Assembly (NCBI GenBank): GCA_034401795.1
Contig: CM067367.1
Span: forward strand, 50,904,363-50,968,362
Direction of reading: 5' to 3'
DNA from: Chaetoderma sp. LZ-2023a
Lineage: Eukaryota; Mollusca; Caudofoveata; Chaetodermatida; Chaetodermatidae
DNA length: 64,000 nt
Part shown: positions 23,258-35,368 of the stretch, piece after piece
How positions within the stretch are numbered: the stretch's first letter is position 1
Layout of the letters: every line of letters begins with the position of its first letter
Translations under genes and position numbers: made by a program
Notes under the pieces: model-generated
Seen by the model: only the letters and a program-made list of their open reading frames with translations
The model's database searches: none
What the model was told of the DNA's origin: nothing

Positions 23258-26200
23258 TTAAGCTAGTGCAGGCTCATTTATTTTTACAGTTCCCAACTCA
23301 ATTGAAACTATGTTTGTCTTGCACCATATGTCCTTGAATACTTTTTCTTTACCATGCTGCTTTAATCTAAAATATTGGCAAGGAATATGATTCAGCAGCA
23401 ATGAACGAAATATTGCCTTTATTGCTCTATTGTGATTGCCCATTGGTGGATTTTTCGTCTGTGCACACCGATGTTTCCAAATGGCCCAAACACCTATGGT
23501 TAGCATTGTTATTAAAATAGTCCTTTCAGACTTTATGATATTTACACCGTTTGATCCAAATTCTCTAAATGAGACTACATGCGTTTCTAGAACAATGGGC
23601 TTCGCTCCAAATTGTGCCAATATTTGGCTGATATAGTCACACAATTGTGACGATATTGGACATTCCGCAAATAAATGCTCGATTGTTTCCTCGTCTGTTT
23701 GACATAAGTAACACCTATCAGAAGTCGTAATATTGCACTTGTATGTCAAGTGTCCCACCCATAGCCGTCGATGTAGTAGTCGCCACAATAAATCACGAGC
23801 CATATTTGGTATGTATGGTAAGATTTTGCATACATTTTTCCAACTGGATGGTTTATAGCTTGAGTCATCCCATCTCCTAATTGCTATGGGAGATGTTACT
23901 TGTTTTGGTCTCATAATGTGGTACCATTCCTTTGATCTCATCTTGTATTTTAACATCTCATCATCAAGAACTAATGCAGGTTGTGGAGTCAAACTATTAT
24001 TATTTACATTTGGCAGACGAAACCATTCAATTGGTACAGCATGCTTTATTTTATTTAGCAACCGCTGGACATCTATATGCCTCATATGTGTTTTTCTAGC
24101 TACTTCTTGCATTGAAATCCATCTACGTGTTTGAGGGTGTATCATATCCGATAAATGTTGAATGCCATATTTTGCAAAGGACGGTAGATAAAGTACTGCA
24201 TTGTTATAACATATATTACTATTGCCCCCACAATTGCTGTTCTAGTACTTCCTTCCAGCACGTAGGTGGAGGCATGTATCTGTCAAATATTTCTAACTCC
24301 TTAACTTGATCTTTAAACACATCTGGTATCATTTGGCTATTCGGAGGTGGCTTCTTTGAGGTAAAAACATGCTCCGCTAGAAATGGTTCTACAATTCTCT
24401 CCATGAGAGCTCGTGAAGCATATGCCAACGTCTCATCTGATGTAATAAGATCATTCGAAAATCTTAACATTAAAGAAACACATTTCACTTTAATATCAAT
24501 TAAATCAAGTCCTCCTTCTAATGTAGCGTTATTGAGAACATGATGGGAAACTAAATGATTCTTTTCTTCCCATATGAATGCCAATATCAACTCATTAACC
24601 TCCTTTTCTACATGTTTTGGCATGTGTACAACATATGCTGTATACCATAGCCCAGATAATACCAAGTTGTTGACAACAAACACTCTACCAAAAGTTGAAA
24701 GACGACGACGCTTCCAATTTGCTAATTTTCTCTTAAGCTTAGATACTCGTTCATTCCAATTTTGTGTTGTATTCGGTTTCCTGCTAAAATAGATGCCTAA
24801 AATCTTAATGGTATCATTAGACCAATTTATTTCAAGTGGCTGGTCATTCCATTCTTTCCATGTCCCCAAAAATGGTGCTTTGGATTTTCCTTTATTGATT
24901 TTCAAACCAGATACATTTTGGAACTTTTCTAGTACGTAGTTTAAAATTGCAAAATCATTGTTTGAACTAGCAAACACAGTTGTGTCATTAGCATATTTTG
25001 ACAGCTTAAGTGGTCTTTCTATGCCACGAATACATATGTCTTGAAAGTTATTATTTTGCCTCAATGCTATGCCAAGAGATTCCATCACAATAACAAATAA
25101 TAATGGCGATATGGAACACCCCTGTCTAACACCACATTCTAAGAGAATTTCTCTGGATAATTGATTGTTCACTAAATAGCTACTCTTGATATCTGTATAT
25201 AAAATAGTAACCCATTTAATAAAGTTTGAGCCTAACCCAAATGATTGCAAAGAATTAAAAAGAAAATCCCATTCCACACAGTCAAATGCCTTTTCGTTGT
25301 CCAAGGCAATCACAGCTGAAGGGATGCTATCCTTCTCAACCAATTGTATAAGGTCTCTTATTAACATGGTATTGGTTAAAATTGTCCTCCTAGGTACAGC
25401 ACATGTCTGCTCTGTTCCAATGATTTCTCCTAAAACAGTACCTAGTTTCAATGTTAGTGCTCTGGATATTATTTTGTAGTCTACACATAGTAGAGAAATT
25501 GGTCTGTAATTCTGAATTAGACATCTGTCATTTCGTTTATATAAGAGCCTTACGTATGCTCTAGCCATAGTCGGTGGTAAATGGCCTTTCTAAAAGATTC
25601 CAGTTGCTAATTCTTCCATTATTGGACCTACAAGGTGCCAAAACGTTTGGTAAAATTCAACTGGAAGGCCATCACACCCTGGTGATTTTTCTAGTTTCAT
25701 ACCTTTAAGGGATTTAGTTAAATCTTCTAGTGTTAAGGGTTGACCACAAAATTCACTGCCTGTGTCTGACACCTTTTTGTCTATATTTGCCAACAAATCC
25801 AATTTTGCATCTTCATCAATTCCCTCAGACTTGTAAAATGACTCATAGTAATTGCATACAATAGTACTCATTTCATTGTTGGTGAAGACGGTTGAACCAT
25901 CCGGCATGTTTAATGAGCACATCACCTTATCTATTGCCTGTGCTTTTTCTAATGTGCAAAAATATTGGGTTGGCTTTTCCCCTTCTGCATGCATCTGGGC
26001 TCTTGCTCTAATTTTTGCACCATCAAACTTATATTGTTCTATATCTCTTATTTTACTTTTAATTTTAACCAGTAATTCATAATGATTATCTTCACCATTA
26101 TTTACTTTAGCATTAATTTTCATCAGTGATCGATGAAGTGTTTTCTTGTGTTTGCGTATTTCCCGTGCTTTTCTAATAGCATACTTTCGGGAAACATACT

Positions 26201-27113
26201 TTCAATCCAGTTTTACATCCTCCCACCATTGCAATGTGCTCTTATATGATGCTTTCCTATTAATCCAATATTGCCAACAACTCTCTATATTATTTTTATA
26301 AAATTCTTCTCCCAACAGTGTTGTGTTTAATCTCCAAAACCCAAACCTTTTTGTTACCCAATCAGCACTGGCAAAGGTTACACAAACCATATTATGATCT
26401 GAGAATGCGACTGGCTTAATATTAACATCTCTTCAGTACCCAGTCAACAAACTATTCACATAAATTCTGTCGATCCTTGAACCAACTTTACCATCTGCCG
26501 AAAACCATGTAAGATCTTTACCATGAGGTTTTGATATTCTATAGGTGTCAACTAAATTTTCATTATCACATATTTCTTTTAAGAGTCTATGTGATGTATC
26601 AGTATAAGTTGAAGTTGCATTCCTGTCATTTTCTTTGTCTATGACACAATTAAAGTCACCACCCATTACTAAGTTTTCAGTGATGTTATCTAATGCTGTT
26701 GTAGACATCTCATTAAAAAAAATTACGACGTAGTTGATGAGATGTAGGTGCATATATACATATGTGAAACGTGTTTGTTGTATATCTAGCGTGACTCTCA
26801 CCCAGTGACCATCTGCACCTGATACTGAAGAGATTATATTTACATAGGCTGAACAACGAGGGAGTATAACAATTGCTACGCCTGCACTATTATCTTGAGA
26901 TAACGAATAGAATATTCTGGATCCAGAAATCTTTTCTAAATTATCGTATGATTCTGACTTCTGAATTTTTGTTTCCTGTATCAAAGCCATGTCAATATGC
27001 TCATTTTTCAGAGTCTCTAGTAAGTGACGTTGCTTTATGTCACTATTTAAGCCTCTACAATTGAGTGTGCAAATTAGCATAAAAAGTAATAAAATGATGT
27101 GTATAACCGCCAT
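23258..27113 (-). pseudogene. LINE C ORF2: endonuclease + reverse transcriptase, broken
   Basis: ATG at 27113. The endonuclease begins in the long frame 27458-26433 (MALIQET, MGGDFNCVID, SRIDRIYV) and continues past a break near 26430 (the expected SDHN region lies around 26400). RT fragment 1 is 26123-25590 with KSPGCDGLPVEFYQTFW, ending at a single TAG (25589-25587). RT fragment 2 is 25568-24219, 449 codons, with SLLCVDYK, IALDNEKAFD (motif A), GVRQGCSISPLLF (motif B) and YANDTTVF (motif C, residue 194 Asn instead of the first catalytic Asp). After LWGQ a +1 frame change at the G5 run (24225-24229) leads to 24145-23258, 295 codons, with the zinc domain C145, C148, H157, C162. The Asn substitution alone should abolish polymerase activity. 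Confidence 0.87.
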
Positions 27114-28528
27114 TATGAAGCTAACTAGATTTTGGTTTTTTGACCCTCTCTTAGACCATTTACATATTTTACTCGCAAACGCTGCACTACTTAGCTCAAC
27201 TTTTTCCAAATGCTTATATTTTAATATATCTGAATAATGGCGCAGATGCCTATGTTTAACGCCTTTTGCCATCACATATGGAACTAACACCTCTCCTGCC
27301 TCTGAGCTGTACATGACCATTTCATCGGGTGATTTCGAACTCTGTGTTTGAATGGATATATTGGATTCAGCGACTGACATATTATCGTCTTGTATATAAC
27401 TTTCCTCTATTTCTGGTTCAGAACTATCTCTATCTTTCTGTCGCTTTGTTCCACTCAATCGATCCGAGACACCAATTACCTTCTCTATATTATTTAAATC
27501 GTCTAGATTGAGTGTACTCAGTGGAAAATCAAAGTTAGTGTCAGTATCTTGCGACCTGAATTTTACTTGTCCTAAATTAAAACTCTCTTCCAGAGGGTAT
27601 TGATTATCATCTTCAACTTGTGTGGAATTAGCCTCTCTGACATCAGACTTGGATTGACTTGTTACTGGAGTAAGACTTAGCCCTTCATCTAGAACCTCTA
27701 TTTCATCGCCTGCAACTATAGCGATTGTATTCTTAGTTTTTTCACCATGCTTCTCATTAACATGGACTTCAGCTACAATCTCAGCAACTACTGGTTCGAT
27801 GACATTTTCTTTAGCAACGTGCTTCCCATTAACATGGACTTCAGCTACAATCTCAGCGGCTACCAGTTCTATGACATTCTCTTTAGAGACAACTTGCTCT
27901 GCACTTTTATCAGCACCCTATTTGACGTATTTGTTCTGCGGACATCACCACTTAAAATGATCAGATGATTCACAAACTAGACATTTGTTTTTGTTAGGGC
28001 AATCTGTAGCAAGATGTTCTGTGCTTAAGCAAGTTCTACACTCTTTGATTTGCCCCCTGTACCATAAAGGCAAGATAAATCGACCATCTATCGTGACCTT
28101 ACTTGGGAGAGGTTGTTCTACCTTTTCGAACCAAATTCTTCTGATGCCATTTTCTAAGGTTTGAGCAAATGGATAGGTCTCGTGTTCTACTTTGTCCACC
28201 TTGCCATACTTGATCAATTCATTGATAACCCGTTCATCTGGGATCTCTAATGGAACCTTCATCTTGACTAATAGACGATCAGAATCTATTTCCTCCACAT
28301 TACACACCTCACCCTTCACGACAAGGACCTCGTCGAGCAACTTTTCCTTCACACTTTCATTAACCATGGTGACATTCCATACAGATTTGGAAACATTAAT
28401 GAGACCTTGAAGGACCCGTGGCCCTGCCCCAACTACATCCTTCAACCCATGATACACCTCAATTGCCGAAGCCCACAAGCCTTTGTCATGATTTTAAGAC
28501 TCAGGGTACGCTTAAAGGAGGTTGCCAT
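27104..28528 (-). pseudogene. LINE C ORF1: CCHC RNA-binding protein, broken
   Basis: ATG at 28528. A base change in length near 28490 shifts the frame; 28478-27945 then covers most of the conserved region (KMKVPLEIPDERVINELIKYG) and the first knuckle CRTCLSTEHLATDC, and ends just after CESSDHFKW. Downstream, a ~23-residue repeat containing KENVIE is recognisable but interrupted. The acidic tail (frame 27458 onward) has lost one base near 27140, so it runs in frame straight through the ORF1/ORF2 boundary into the ORF2 endonuclease without a stop. Copy B and copy A keep separate stops there. Confidence 0.8.
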
Positions 28529-29037
28529 GGTGTTTTAATAAAGGAGGAAACCCATACTACTACAATATATAAGGGGTAATACAAATATATAATACCAAGA
28601 CATCAGGGAAAGAGCTAAACACTAAATAAATAGTGTCCCCTTTTGAAACCCTGAGGTCTACCAACAAATACACGAATAGATAGTACAGTCGTACATTTGT
28701 TAGTTTGAACCACTTTCTAAGTGGTTCACTAATGCCTAACCGATTAAAGTGGTTTCCTAATGCACACTAATGTATTACAGACATATATTTGTTAGTCTGT
28801 TCGAGTTGACCGGGGACAGCCAACTGACTATAAAGATTTATATAATCAAAGTACTAGCCTTGCGCTTACAAATGAAAAAGGAATTAAATCCACTCACTCA
28901 AGTTATCTTGTCAAATATAATGCGCTAGCCAACGAACTATAGAAATAGCATACTGCCGCGGGGAGAAAAGTATTGCATTGACCTATTAAATGGCTGAAAC
29001 CGCCAGCTAAGAGGATTGCCTTTAGAAAATGGAGACA
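28529..29037 (-). promoter_or_regulatory. LINE C 5' UTR
   Basis: Aligns with the copy A 5' UTR (19661-20187), including TAAATAAATAGTGTCCCCTT, AACCACTTTCTAAGTGGTT (small hairpin, about 28708-28727) and GACTATAAAGATTTATATAA. A TAG/TAA-rich leader with no ORF. A 14-bp stretch present in A near 20110-20125 is missing here. Confidence 0.65.
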
Positions 29038-29185
29038 CAAAATGCGCTCCAACCAAGACAAGAATTTACAAATTAAACATAAAGTTTGAAAGGAAATACT
29101 AATACGAACATATGTGAAAAATTTATCTACAAAATAGCGCCAGAAACTCGCAAATTCTGGCAGCAATTGCAGAGCTAAATAAACG
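29038..29185. other. Short unassigned spacer
   Basis: Sequence between the 5' end of LINE C and the CTA microsatellite; no feature seen. Confidence 0.5.
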
Positions 29186-29200
29186 AGTGCGTTCACTTCG

Positions 29201-29268
<68 letters not shown>

Positions 29269-29295
29269 CACTACTACTACTACTACTACTACTAT

Positions 29296-29345
<50 letters not shown>

Positions 29346-29352
29346 ATACTAT

Positions 29353-29394
<42 letters not shown>

Positions 29395-29596
29395 CAGCAC
29401 TACCACTATCACTACCACCACCACCACCACCACCACAACAACAACAACAACAACCACCACCATCACCACCACCACAACAACCACAACAACCACCATCACC
29501 ACCCCCACCACCACCACCGTTGCCATCGCCGCCCCCGCTCCACTGTCACTGCGACTAGGACAACCACTACTACTACTACTACTACTACTGCTGCTG

Positions 29597-29634
<38 letters not shown>

Positions 29635-29656
29635 ACTACTACTACTACTACTACTG

Positions 29657-29706
<50 letters not shown>

Positions 29707-29730
29707 ACTGCCGCTACTGATGACACTGCT
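29186..29730. repeat. Compound trinucleotide microsatellite (CTA, CCA/CAA, CTG)
   Basis: About 200 bp of nearly pure CTA, then about 125 bp of CCA/CAA-type triplets, a short unique gap (29521-29560), then CTA and CTG triplets to about 29720. It gives long poly-Leu, poly-Val and poly-Ala frames on both strands that are not genes. It sits at the turning point between two inverted LINE ORF1 copies. Confidence 0.95.
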
Positions 29731-29792
29731 GTTGTTGCTGTGCCATTAAAATGCGGCTTGCCTATGGTAGTAATAGATCCGGTGGTATTAAA

Positions 29793-29912
29793 ATGATTTC
29801 GAGAGCTCGACATAATTATGTTGAGCGCTCGAGATAATATGTCAAGCACTCGTGATAATTATCTCGAGCGCTCGAGATAATATCTCGAGCCCTTGGCATA
29901 ATTATCTACTTA
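29793..29912. repeat. Palindromic CTCGAGCGCTCGAG array, between LINE fragments
   Basis: Same unit as at 6452-6572 and 31030-31190, with about five units. It lies between the CTA/CTG microsatellite and the plus-strand LINE ORF1 fragment, so it is not inside either arm. It starts near CGAGAGCTCGACATAATTAT and ends near CCTTGGCATAATTATC. Confidence 0.85.
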
Positions 29913-29914
29913 TT

Positions 29915-31026
29915 ATTATCTATAGTATTGTAGTAGTATGGTTTTCCTCTTTTTTTAAAAACACCATGGTAACCTCTTATAAGCGTACCTTGAGTCTTAA
30001 AATCATGACAAAGGCTTTGGGTGTTTCGGCAATTGAGGTGTATCATGGGTTGAAGGGAGTAGTCTGGGCAGGCCTACAGCTCCTTCAAGATCTCATTAAC
30101 ATTTCCAAATCCGTATGGATGTCACTGTGGTTAATGAAAGTGTGAAGGAAAGGTTGCTCGACGAGGTCCTTGTCGCGAAGGTCGAGATCTGTAATGTGGA
30201 GGAAATAGAATCTGATCGACTATTAGTTAAGATGAAGGGTCTGATAGAGATCCCAGATCAACGGGTTATCAATGAATTGATCAAGTATGGTAAAGTAGAA
30301 AAAGTAGAACACGAAACCTATCCATTTGATCGAACCTTAGAAAATGGCATCAGAAGAATTTGGGTCGAAAAGCTAGAACAACCTCTCCCACGTACGGTCA
30401 AGGTAGATGGTCGATTTATCTTACTATTATGGTACAGCAGGCAAATCAAAGAGTGTAGAATCTGCTTAAGCACAGCACATCTTGCAACAGATTTCCCTAA
30501 CAAAAACAAATGTCTAGTGTGTGGGTCATCTGATCATTTTAAGTGGCGATGCCCGCAGAACAAATCTGTCAAAAAGGGTGCTGATAAAAGTGCAGAACAA
30601 GTTGTGTCTAAAGAAAATGTCATAGAACCGGTAGTTGCTGAGATTGTAGCTGATGGCCATGTTAATGAAAATCATGTTTCTAAAGAAAATGTCATAGAAC
30701 CAGCAGTTGCTGAGATTGTAGCTGAAGTCCATGTTAGTGAGAAGCATGGTGAAAAAACTAAGAATCCAATCGCTGTAGTTGCAGGCGATGAAATAGAGGT
30801 TCTAGATGAGGGGCTAAGTCTTACTCCAGTAACAAGTCAATCCAAGTCTGATGTCAGAGAGGCTAATTCCACACAAGTTGAAGATGATGATCAATACCCT
30901 CTGGAAGAGGGTTTTAATTTAGGACAAGTAAAATTCAGGTCGCAAGATACTGAAACTAACTTTGATTTTCCACTGAGTACACTCAATCTGTTCAACAATA
31001 TGCGGTCACATCCAACAAATTCCTAG
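29915..31026 (+). pseudogene. LINE fragment D: ORF1, inverted relative to copies A-C
   Basis: Plus-strand copy of LINE ORF1, beginning in the 5' UTR (GTAGTAGTATGGTTTTCCTC) with ORF1 ATG at 29965. A frameshift near 30112 breaks it; the frame 30115-31026 then runs 303 codons. Knuckle 1 is C114, C117, H122, F127 (last Cys replaced by Phe); knuckle 2 is C133, C136, H141, C146. A duplicated 24-residue segment with KENVIEP follows, then an acidic linker. LINE identity stops at 30985; the last dozen residues come from the right arm. ORF2 is absent. It mirrors 27500-28540 of copy C, forming a ~1 kb inverted pair. Confidence 0.85.
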
Positions 31027-31029
31027 AAC

Positions 31030-31190
31030 AAATTTATTTCGAGCGCCCGAGATAATTATCTCGAGTGCTTGACATAATTATCTTGATCGCTTGACATAAT
31101 TATCTCGAGCACATGACATAATTATCTCGAGCGCTCGAGTTATTAAGTCGAGCGCCCGAGATATTAAGTCGAGCGCTCGAGATATTTTTT
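31030..31190. repeat. Palindromic CTCGAGCGCTCGAG array, right inner arm
   Basis: Right-arm copy of the palindromic array, about seven units, immediately inside the arm boundary. Units read CGAGCGCCCGAGATAATTAT and close variants. It is longer than the left-arm array by one or two units, which is usual for unequal exchange in tandem arrays. Confidence 0.85.
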
Positions 31191-31680
31191 CCCCGCAGAC
31201 ATAGCCCGTCTGGGCTTCCGTAATCTACCACTTAAATTTGTTCAAGACGATTTCAGTTTTTTCATTCAAAATGTCCATCTGCAGACCAAGAGAAGAAGTT
31301 TTTTAGAACTTACCACTGGTATGACTGGCTCGGTTATTCAGTCATTCCATGTAGTACATTTTTTTTAATAGTCTTATCTTGTTCTGCAAATGGACATTTC
31401 TCAAGATCACTACAGCCGTTTTTGGCTAACATGGGTGTTATAGGGTTTAACTTTAAGGGTTTAACGGTGAAATTGGCATCCCGCCCAGTATTTGCTGATT
31501 ATATGCTTACTAGCTTTAAAGGTGCCAGGGCGACAACATTGTAATTAATAAATCCAGTTTATCAGTCAGTCATATGACGTCATAATCAACTACGTCACAT
31601 GTAGGCTGTAATCAATTACGTCGTGAATAACGCGATTTAGTCCGTCAAATTAACGCTTAATAGTCCATCAATTTGTACGA

Positions 31681-32013
31681 AGGGAGGATTCAAGTTTAGC
31701 CATTAATTTTATGACGTCATAACCAATTACGTCACGTGTAGCCTGATGTCATAATCAATCACGTAATGGATTACTTGATTTTGTCAGTCTTAAACACTTA
31801 AGTTCGTCAGGTCGTACGAATTGTATGCCTTTACTATTTAATAAACATGCTGTTGAATATTTTGAACAGCAACCATTCAAATTAGTTTTAAAATATTCAA
31901 CAGCTTACGCGGTATAGTTGTCTGAAAATTGAGATTCAGAGAGTGCAGGGATTGATTGATGGAGCATAGCTAGAGATGGTCGGGGCATAGCTAAAGTGGA
32001 TTCTGCCATTGCG
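31681..32013 (+). mobile_element. MITE-like module, right arm
   Basis: Right-arm partner of the 5719-6034 module, starting AGGATTCAAGTTTAGCC and ending GTGGATTCTGCCATT. It contains TGACGTCA, the TTAGTCCGTC-like segments, the AACAGC palindrome at about 31850-31910 and the AGAGATGG...GCATAGC end. No ORF. Confidence 0.6.
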
Positions 32014-32239
32014 AATATAATTTAAACTGGGTCTAGTTTATCCCGATCAACTTGGGGAGTAAAGCTTGCTTTCCCTCATATCATATCGAGTTTTTACGAT
32101 TTTAAAACACATAGTGAGATGATAAAGAGAGGTAGTGATATGTTTTGATTTCGTAATACTTTAACTGTGTGGCCGTCTATGGGGTGATTGCTCAATCACT
32201 GCAGCTAACCCCTCTTGTGTCAACAGAGCTAAAAATACT

Positions 32240-32632
32240 ATTTATTTCAATTCACCATTTAATTACCAATACTTTTCAAGCATAATTCCCAACGATGTAC
32301 TATACAAGATGTATAATATTTCGCCGCTGTCTGTAAAAGTCCCCCTGCAAATATGGTCCATGTTTGGCCATTTGCTAAGGATGCCAGGGGACACCAGCAC
32401 GGTGAGCCTTGGAATTCGCCATATTGCGAGCCAGCAAATACAAAGCCAGGAGAGGACGTCATTGCATAAATCTGCTAAGCGCTCTACGAGGTGACCTCAA
32501 GAAAGCAGGACTCGACACACTCAAGTCAAGAATGGACCTGTCGAAGCTAAGGATCTCGGCTGAGGACACGAAGAAGGACTGATTGAGGATGTAGGATGTT
32601 CCTACTACAAAAGCCGCAGAATATAGTACTTT
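32240..32632 (+). pseudogene. 3' fragment of a non-LTR retrotransposon (right arm)
   Basis: Inverted-repeat partner of 5095-5475. The plus strand encodes the same C-terminal pieces (FGHLLRMPGDTSTV, then AGLDTLKSRMDL in another frame). It is broken by the same frame change and by extra differences after 32530, where it has drifted from the left copy. Dead sequence carried along with the arm. Confidence 0.75.
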
Positions 32633-33492
32633 TCAAGGAAACTGAGTTTTGCAGTCAAAAAGAGTATTTTTGTAAATTTATAACGAAAATTTACAAAAAA
32701 AATAGATTTATGCTAGCCTTCAAATGGGTATTCATCAAAAGTGTAATGGCCAAGAAAATTCAAGTTTCTGCTTAGCCAGTCTCCAACTGCAGACCAAGAA
32801 GAGTGTTTTGACCGAGTCAGTCATTCCAGTGGTGAATTTTCAAAAATATTCTTCTCTTAGCCTACAAATGGACATTTCTCAAGATCACTGCAGATGTCGT
32901 TTTACCAACTTCACACTTAAAGGGTTAAGTTGACATAAGAGGGGGTTAAAATCATCCATTTGTGTGAACAAAACACAACCCGCCGTCACACATTCACATG
33001 GTAAATATTGGATCTGTTAAGAGAAAGACACGAGTCTCTTCATGTTCTAATATGCGACTTTTGAAAGACCTCTTGAGATTGATTAAGAGATGTCGAAGAT
33101 GATCGACCTTTTCTTCATTGCAAGCGCTATTATAAATGATTAAAATGATTTACCCGTGTATTGCGAATTTAAGTAAGCCATCTGTCGGAAGGTAGCAGTT
33201 ATTAACTTGATGGCAAATCAGTTGAACGTCTACCATATTGTAGAAGATGAATATAACGGTCCAGACATATTAACCCCGCTACCGTTTTCAAAACAACTAG
33301 ATTTCTATTTCAAACATATTACATTTATATTTCCAAATTCTGAAAATTTAGACCAGAAGTAAAAACTGAATATTTGATAAACATTCAGCCATTGTTCAAA
33401 CATTTAGTTAAATTTATTAAATTTTGTCAGAAACACATCAAATATAATATCCTATGATTAACTTTTGTCTGAGAAGTATTTTGATTTAATCT

Positions 33493-33828
33493 AATGGAGG
33501 AATTCAGGTTTAGCTATTCCCCGCCCATCTTTAGCTAAGCTCCACCCACACTTCACCAGTGTTAGGATCGACAGATCCCTGAACTCCATGAATATCAATT
33601 TACAGAAAACTATACAGGTAAGGTGTTGAATATTTGGCACTAATTTGACCGAGTGCTGTTGCTTAAATAGTAAAGACATACAATCAGTACAACCTGACGG
33701 ACTATTAAGTGTTTAAGACGGACTAAATCGAGTGTATCATGACGTAATTGACAATAACATAATCCTACACGTCACGTAGTTGATTATGACATCGTATGAT
33801 TGATGAATATGCTTGAATCCTCCGTTGT
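33493..33828 (-). mobile_element. MITE-like module, right arm, inverted
   Basis: Partner of 3637-3986. It starts AATGGAGGAATTCAGG and ends GAATCCTCCGTT, with the same internal order reversed. The core palindrome is reduced to one half (TGTTGAATATTTGGCACTAA), matching the reduced core of its left-arm partner, so the reduction predates the arm duplication. Confidence 0.6.
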
Positions 33829-35368
33829 ACTGAAGTATTGAATGTTGTGTTTATCGACTTGTTTGATCTTAAGTTATCAGATACATGGCTGAATTGAGGG
33901 ATACATTTCTAGCTACGACCCTCGCGTTCTAGATAAGCTCCGCCCACGCTTTACCCGCGATGGGATCCATCAAACCCTGAATTCATAGAATCCCAATATC
34001 AAGGCAAGTTGTTGAATATTTAGAAACCAATTTGACTGGGTGCTGGTATGCCCATGACAGCACCAGCGCCCAGTTAAATTAGTTTCAAAATGTGTAACAG
34101 AAGGTTTATTAAACAGTAACTCCATCAAAGACATACAATTCGTACACTTGACGAACTATTTCAGCTTCACGACGAAGTATTTCTGTCAATTATGATTGTG
34201 CATACTTGACGTAATTGATTATGATTGCATAGAGCATACGTAAGTGACAGGTCGGACTAATCCATTGTACAACGTGTTGATGCGGATGTAATGGATTGTG
34301 CTACATCGAAACGTGTGATGTTGGTCATCACCAGCTACTTATTAATCAACAGCACGCGTGCCTCTTAATCCCCTGTCCCCATATACTCCTCCTCCAACAA
34401 CACATGGGCCATGCCCCTGAAAGTTGTTTATTAACAATTGTCAATGGAAATCAGTCTAAGAACATCAAATTGTAATAGTCAACGGCTCGTCAGAAATGTA
34501 TTCTTTCGTATTTAAAAATTATGTCCTCGCACATCTTCTTGTAAGAAATAAGCATAGGTTAGGTTGCATGCTCGGTGTTGAAATCACAGTTCTGATTGAC
34601 CAATTAGCATGCATTTATCTGAGGAGTAGGAGGTTACACGCTGATTTATGCTCTCGGGAATGGATATATTCAACTAACCTTGATGAAAAGATTCATTCTT
34701 AATTCTGCATTAAACATTTTCCATCTTGCTAGTTTAGGACGGCATCCTATTGGCAGAATGAATCGCTGTATTCGTGTCTTTGCATTTTGCTTATTCAGAC
34801 TAAGCTAAGGGTGCAAATTTGTTCCAAATGCTTTTCTTCAGGGCTACTAGCCATACAGAATTTAATATAGTGCGTTGTAACTACATTTGTGGTCGGATTA
34901 CCGGTTCCGGGTTGATTAGTCCTTCCCGTCACCCGATCACATTGACAATCTTAGCTGCGTTATTTATGACGTAATTGAGTATGACATCATACTACGTGTC
35001 ATGTAGTTGATTATGACGTCATATGATTGATGGATAAACCGGGATCCATCATTATCGTGTTGAATATACGGGCACTAACTTGCCTGGAAACTGTTGCTGT
35101 ACTATAGTTCTCTAGTCAAATTAGTTTCAAAGCATCAAACAGCTTACTTTTGTGGTTGCTTTTAGACAATGCTGTCAATCTACATAACACCTATAAGAGT
35201 AAGCACATATTGAAGCAGAGAGCCTAGGTTATTTCCGGATCGGTTGAAAAATAAAATAGATTTCATAGAGCGGAGACATGTATTAGAATTTAGTTGCATA
35301 TATCTTTATGGCATGATAAAATGCTGAAAATAAAATATTTATGGTTTGTGTGGCATATCGTATCATAT

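Larger units (their letters stand above)
22406..29037 (-). mobile_element. LINE copy C, Tx1/L1-like, near full length
   Basis: The most complete LINE in the window, about 6.6 kb on the minus strand: 5' UTR 29037-28529, ORF1 from 28528, ORF2 from 27113 to 23258, and a 3' UTR with a tandem duplication. Reading frames are damaged by several single-base events but long blocks remain open. It is the same family as copy A; protein identity between them looks moderate, so they are not recent sisters. Confidence 0.88.

Noticed and set aside
29187..29849. Poly-Leu, poly-Val and poly-Ala ORFs
   Set aside because: Translation of CTA, CCA and CTG triplet repeats.
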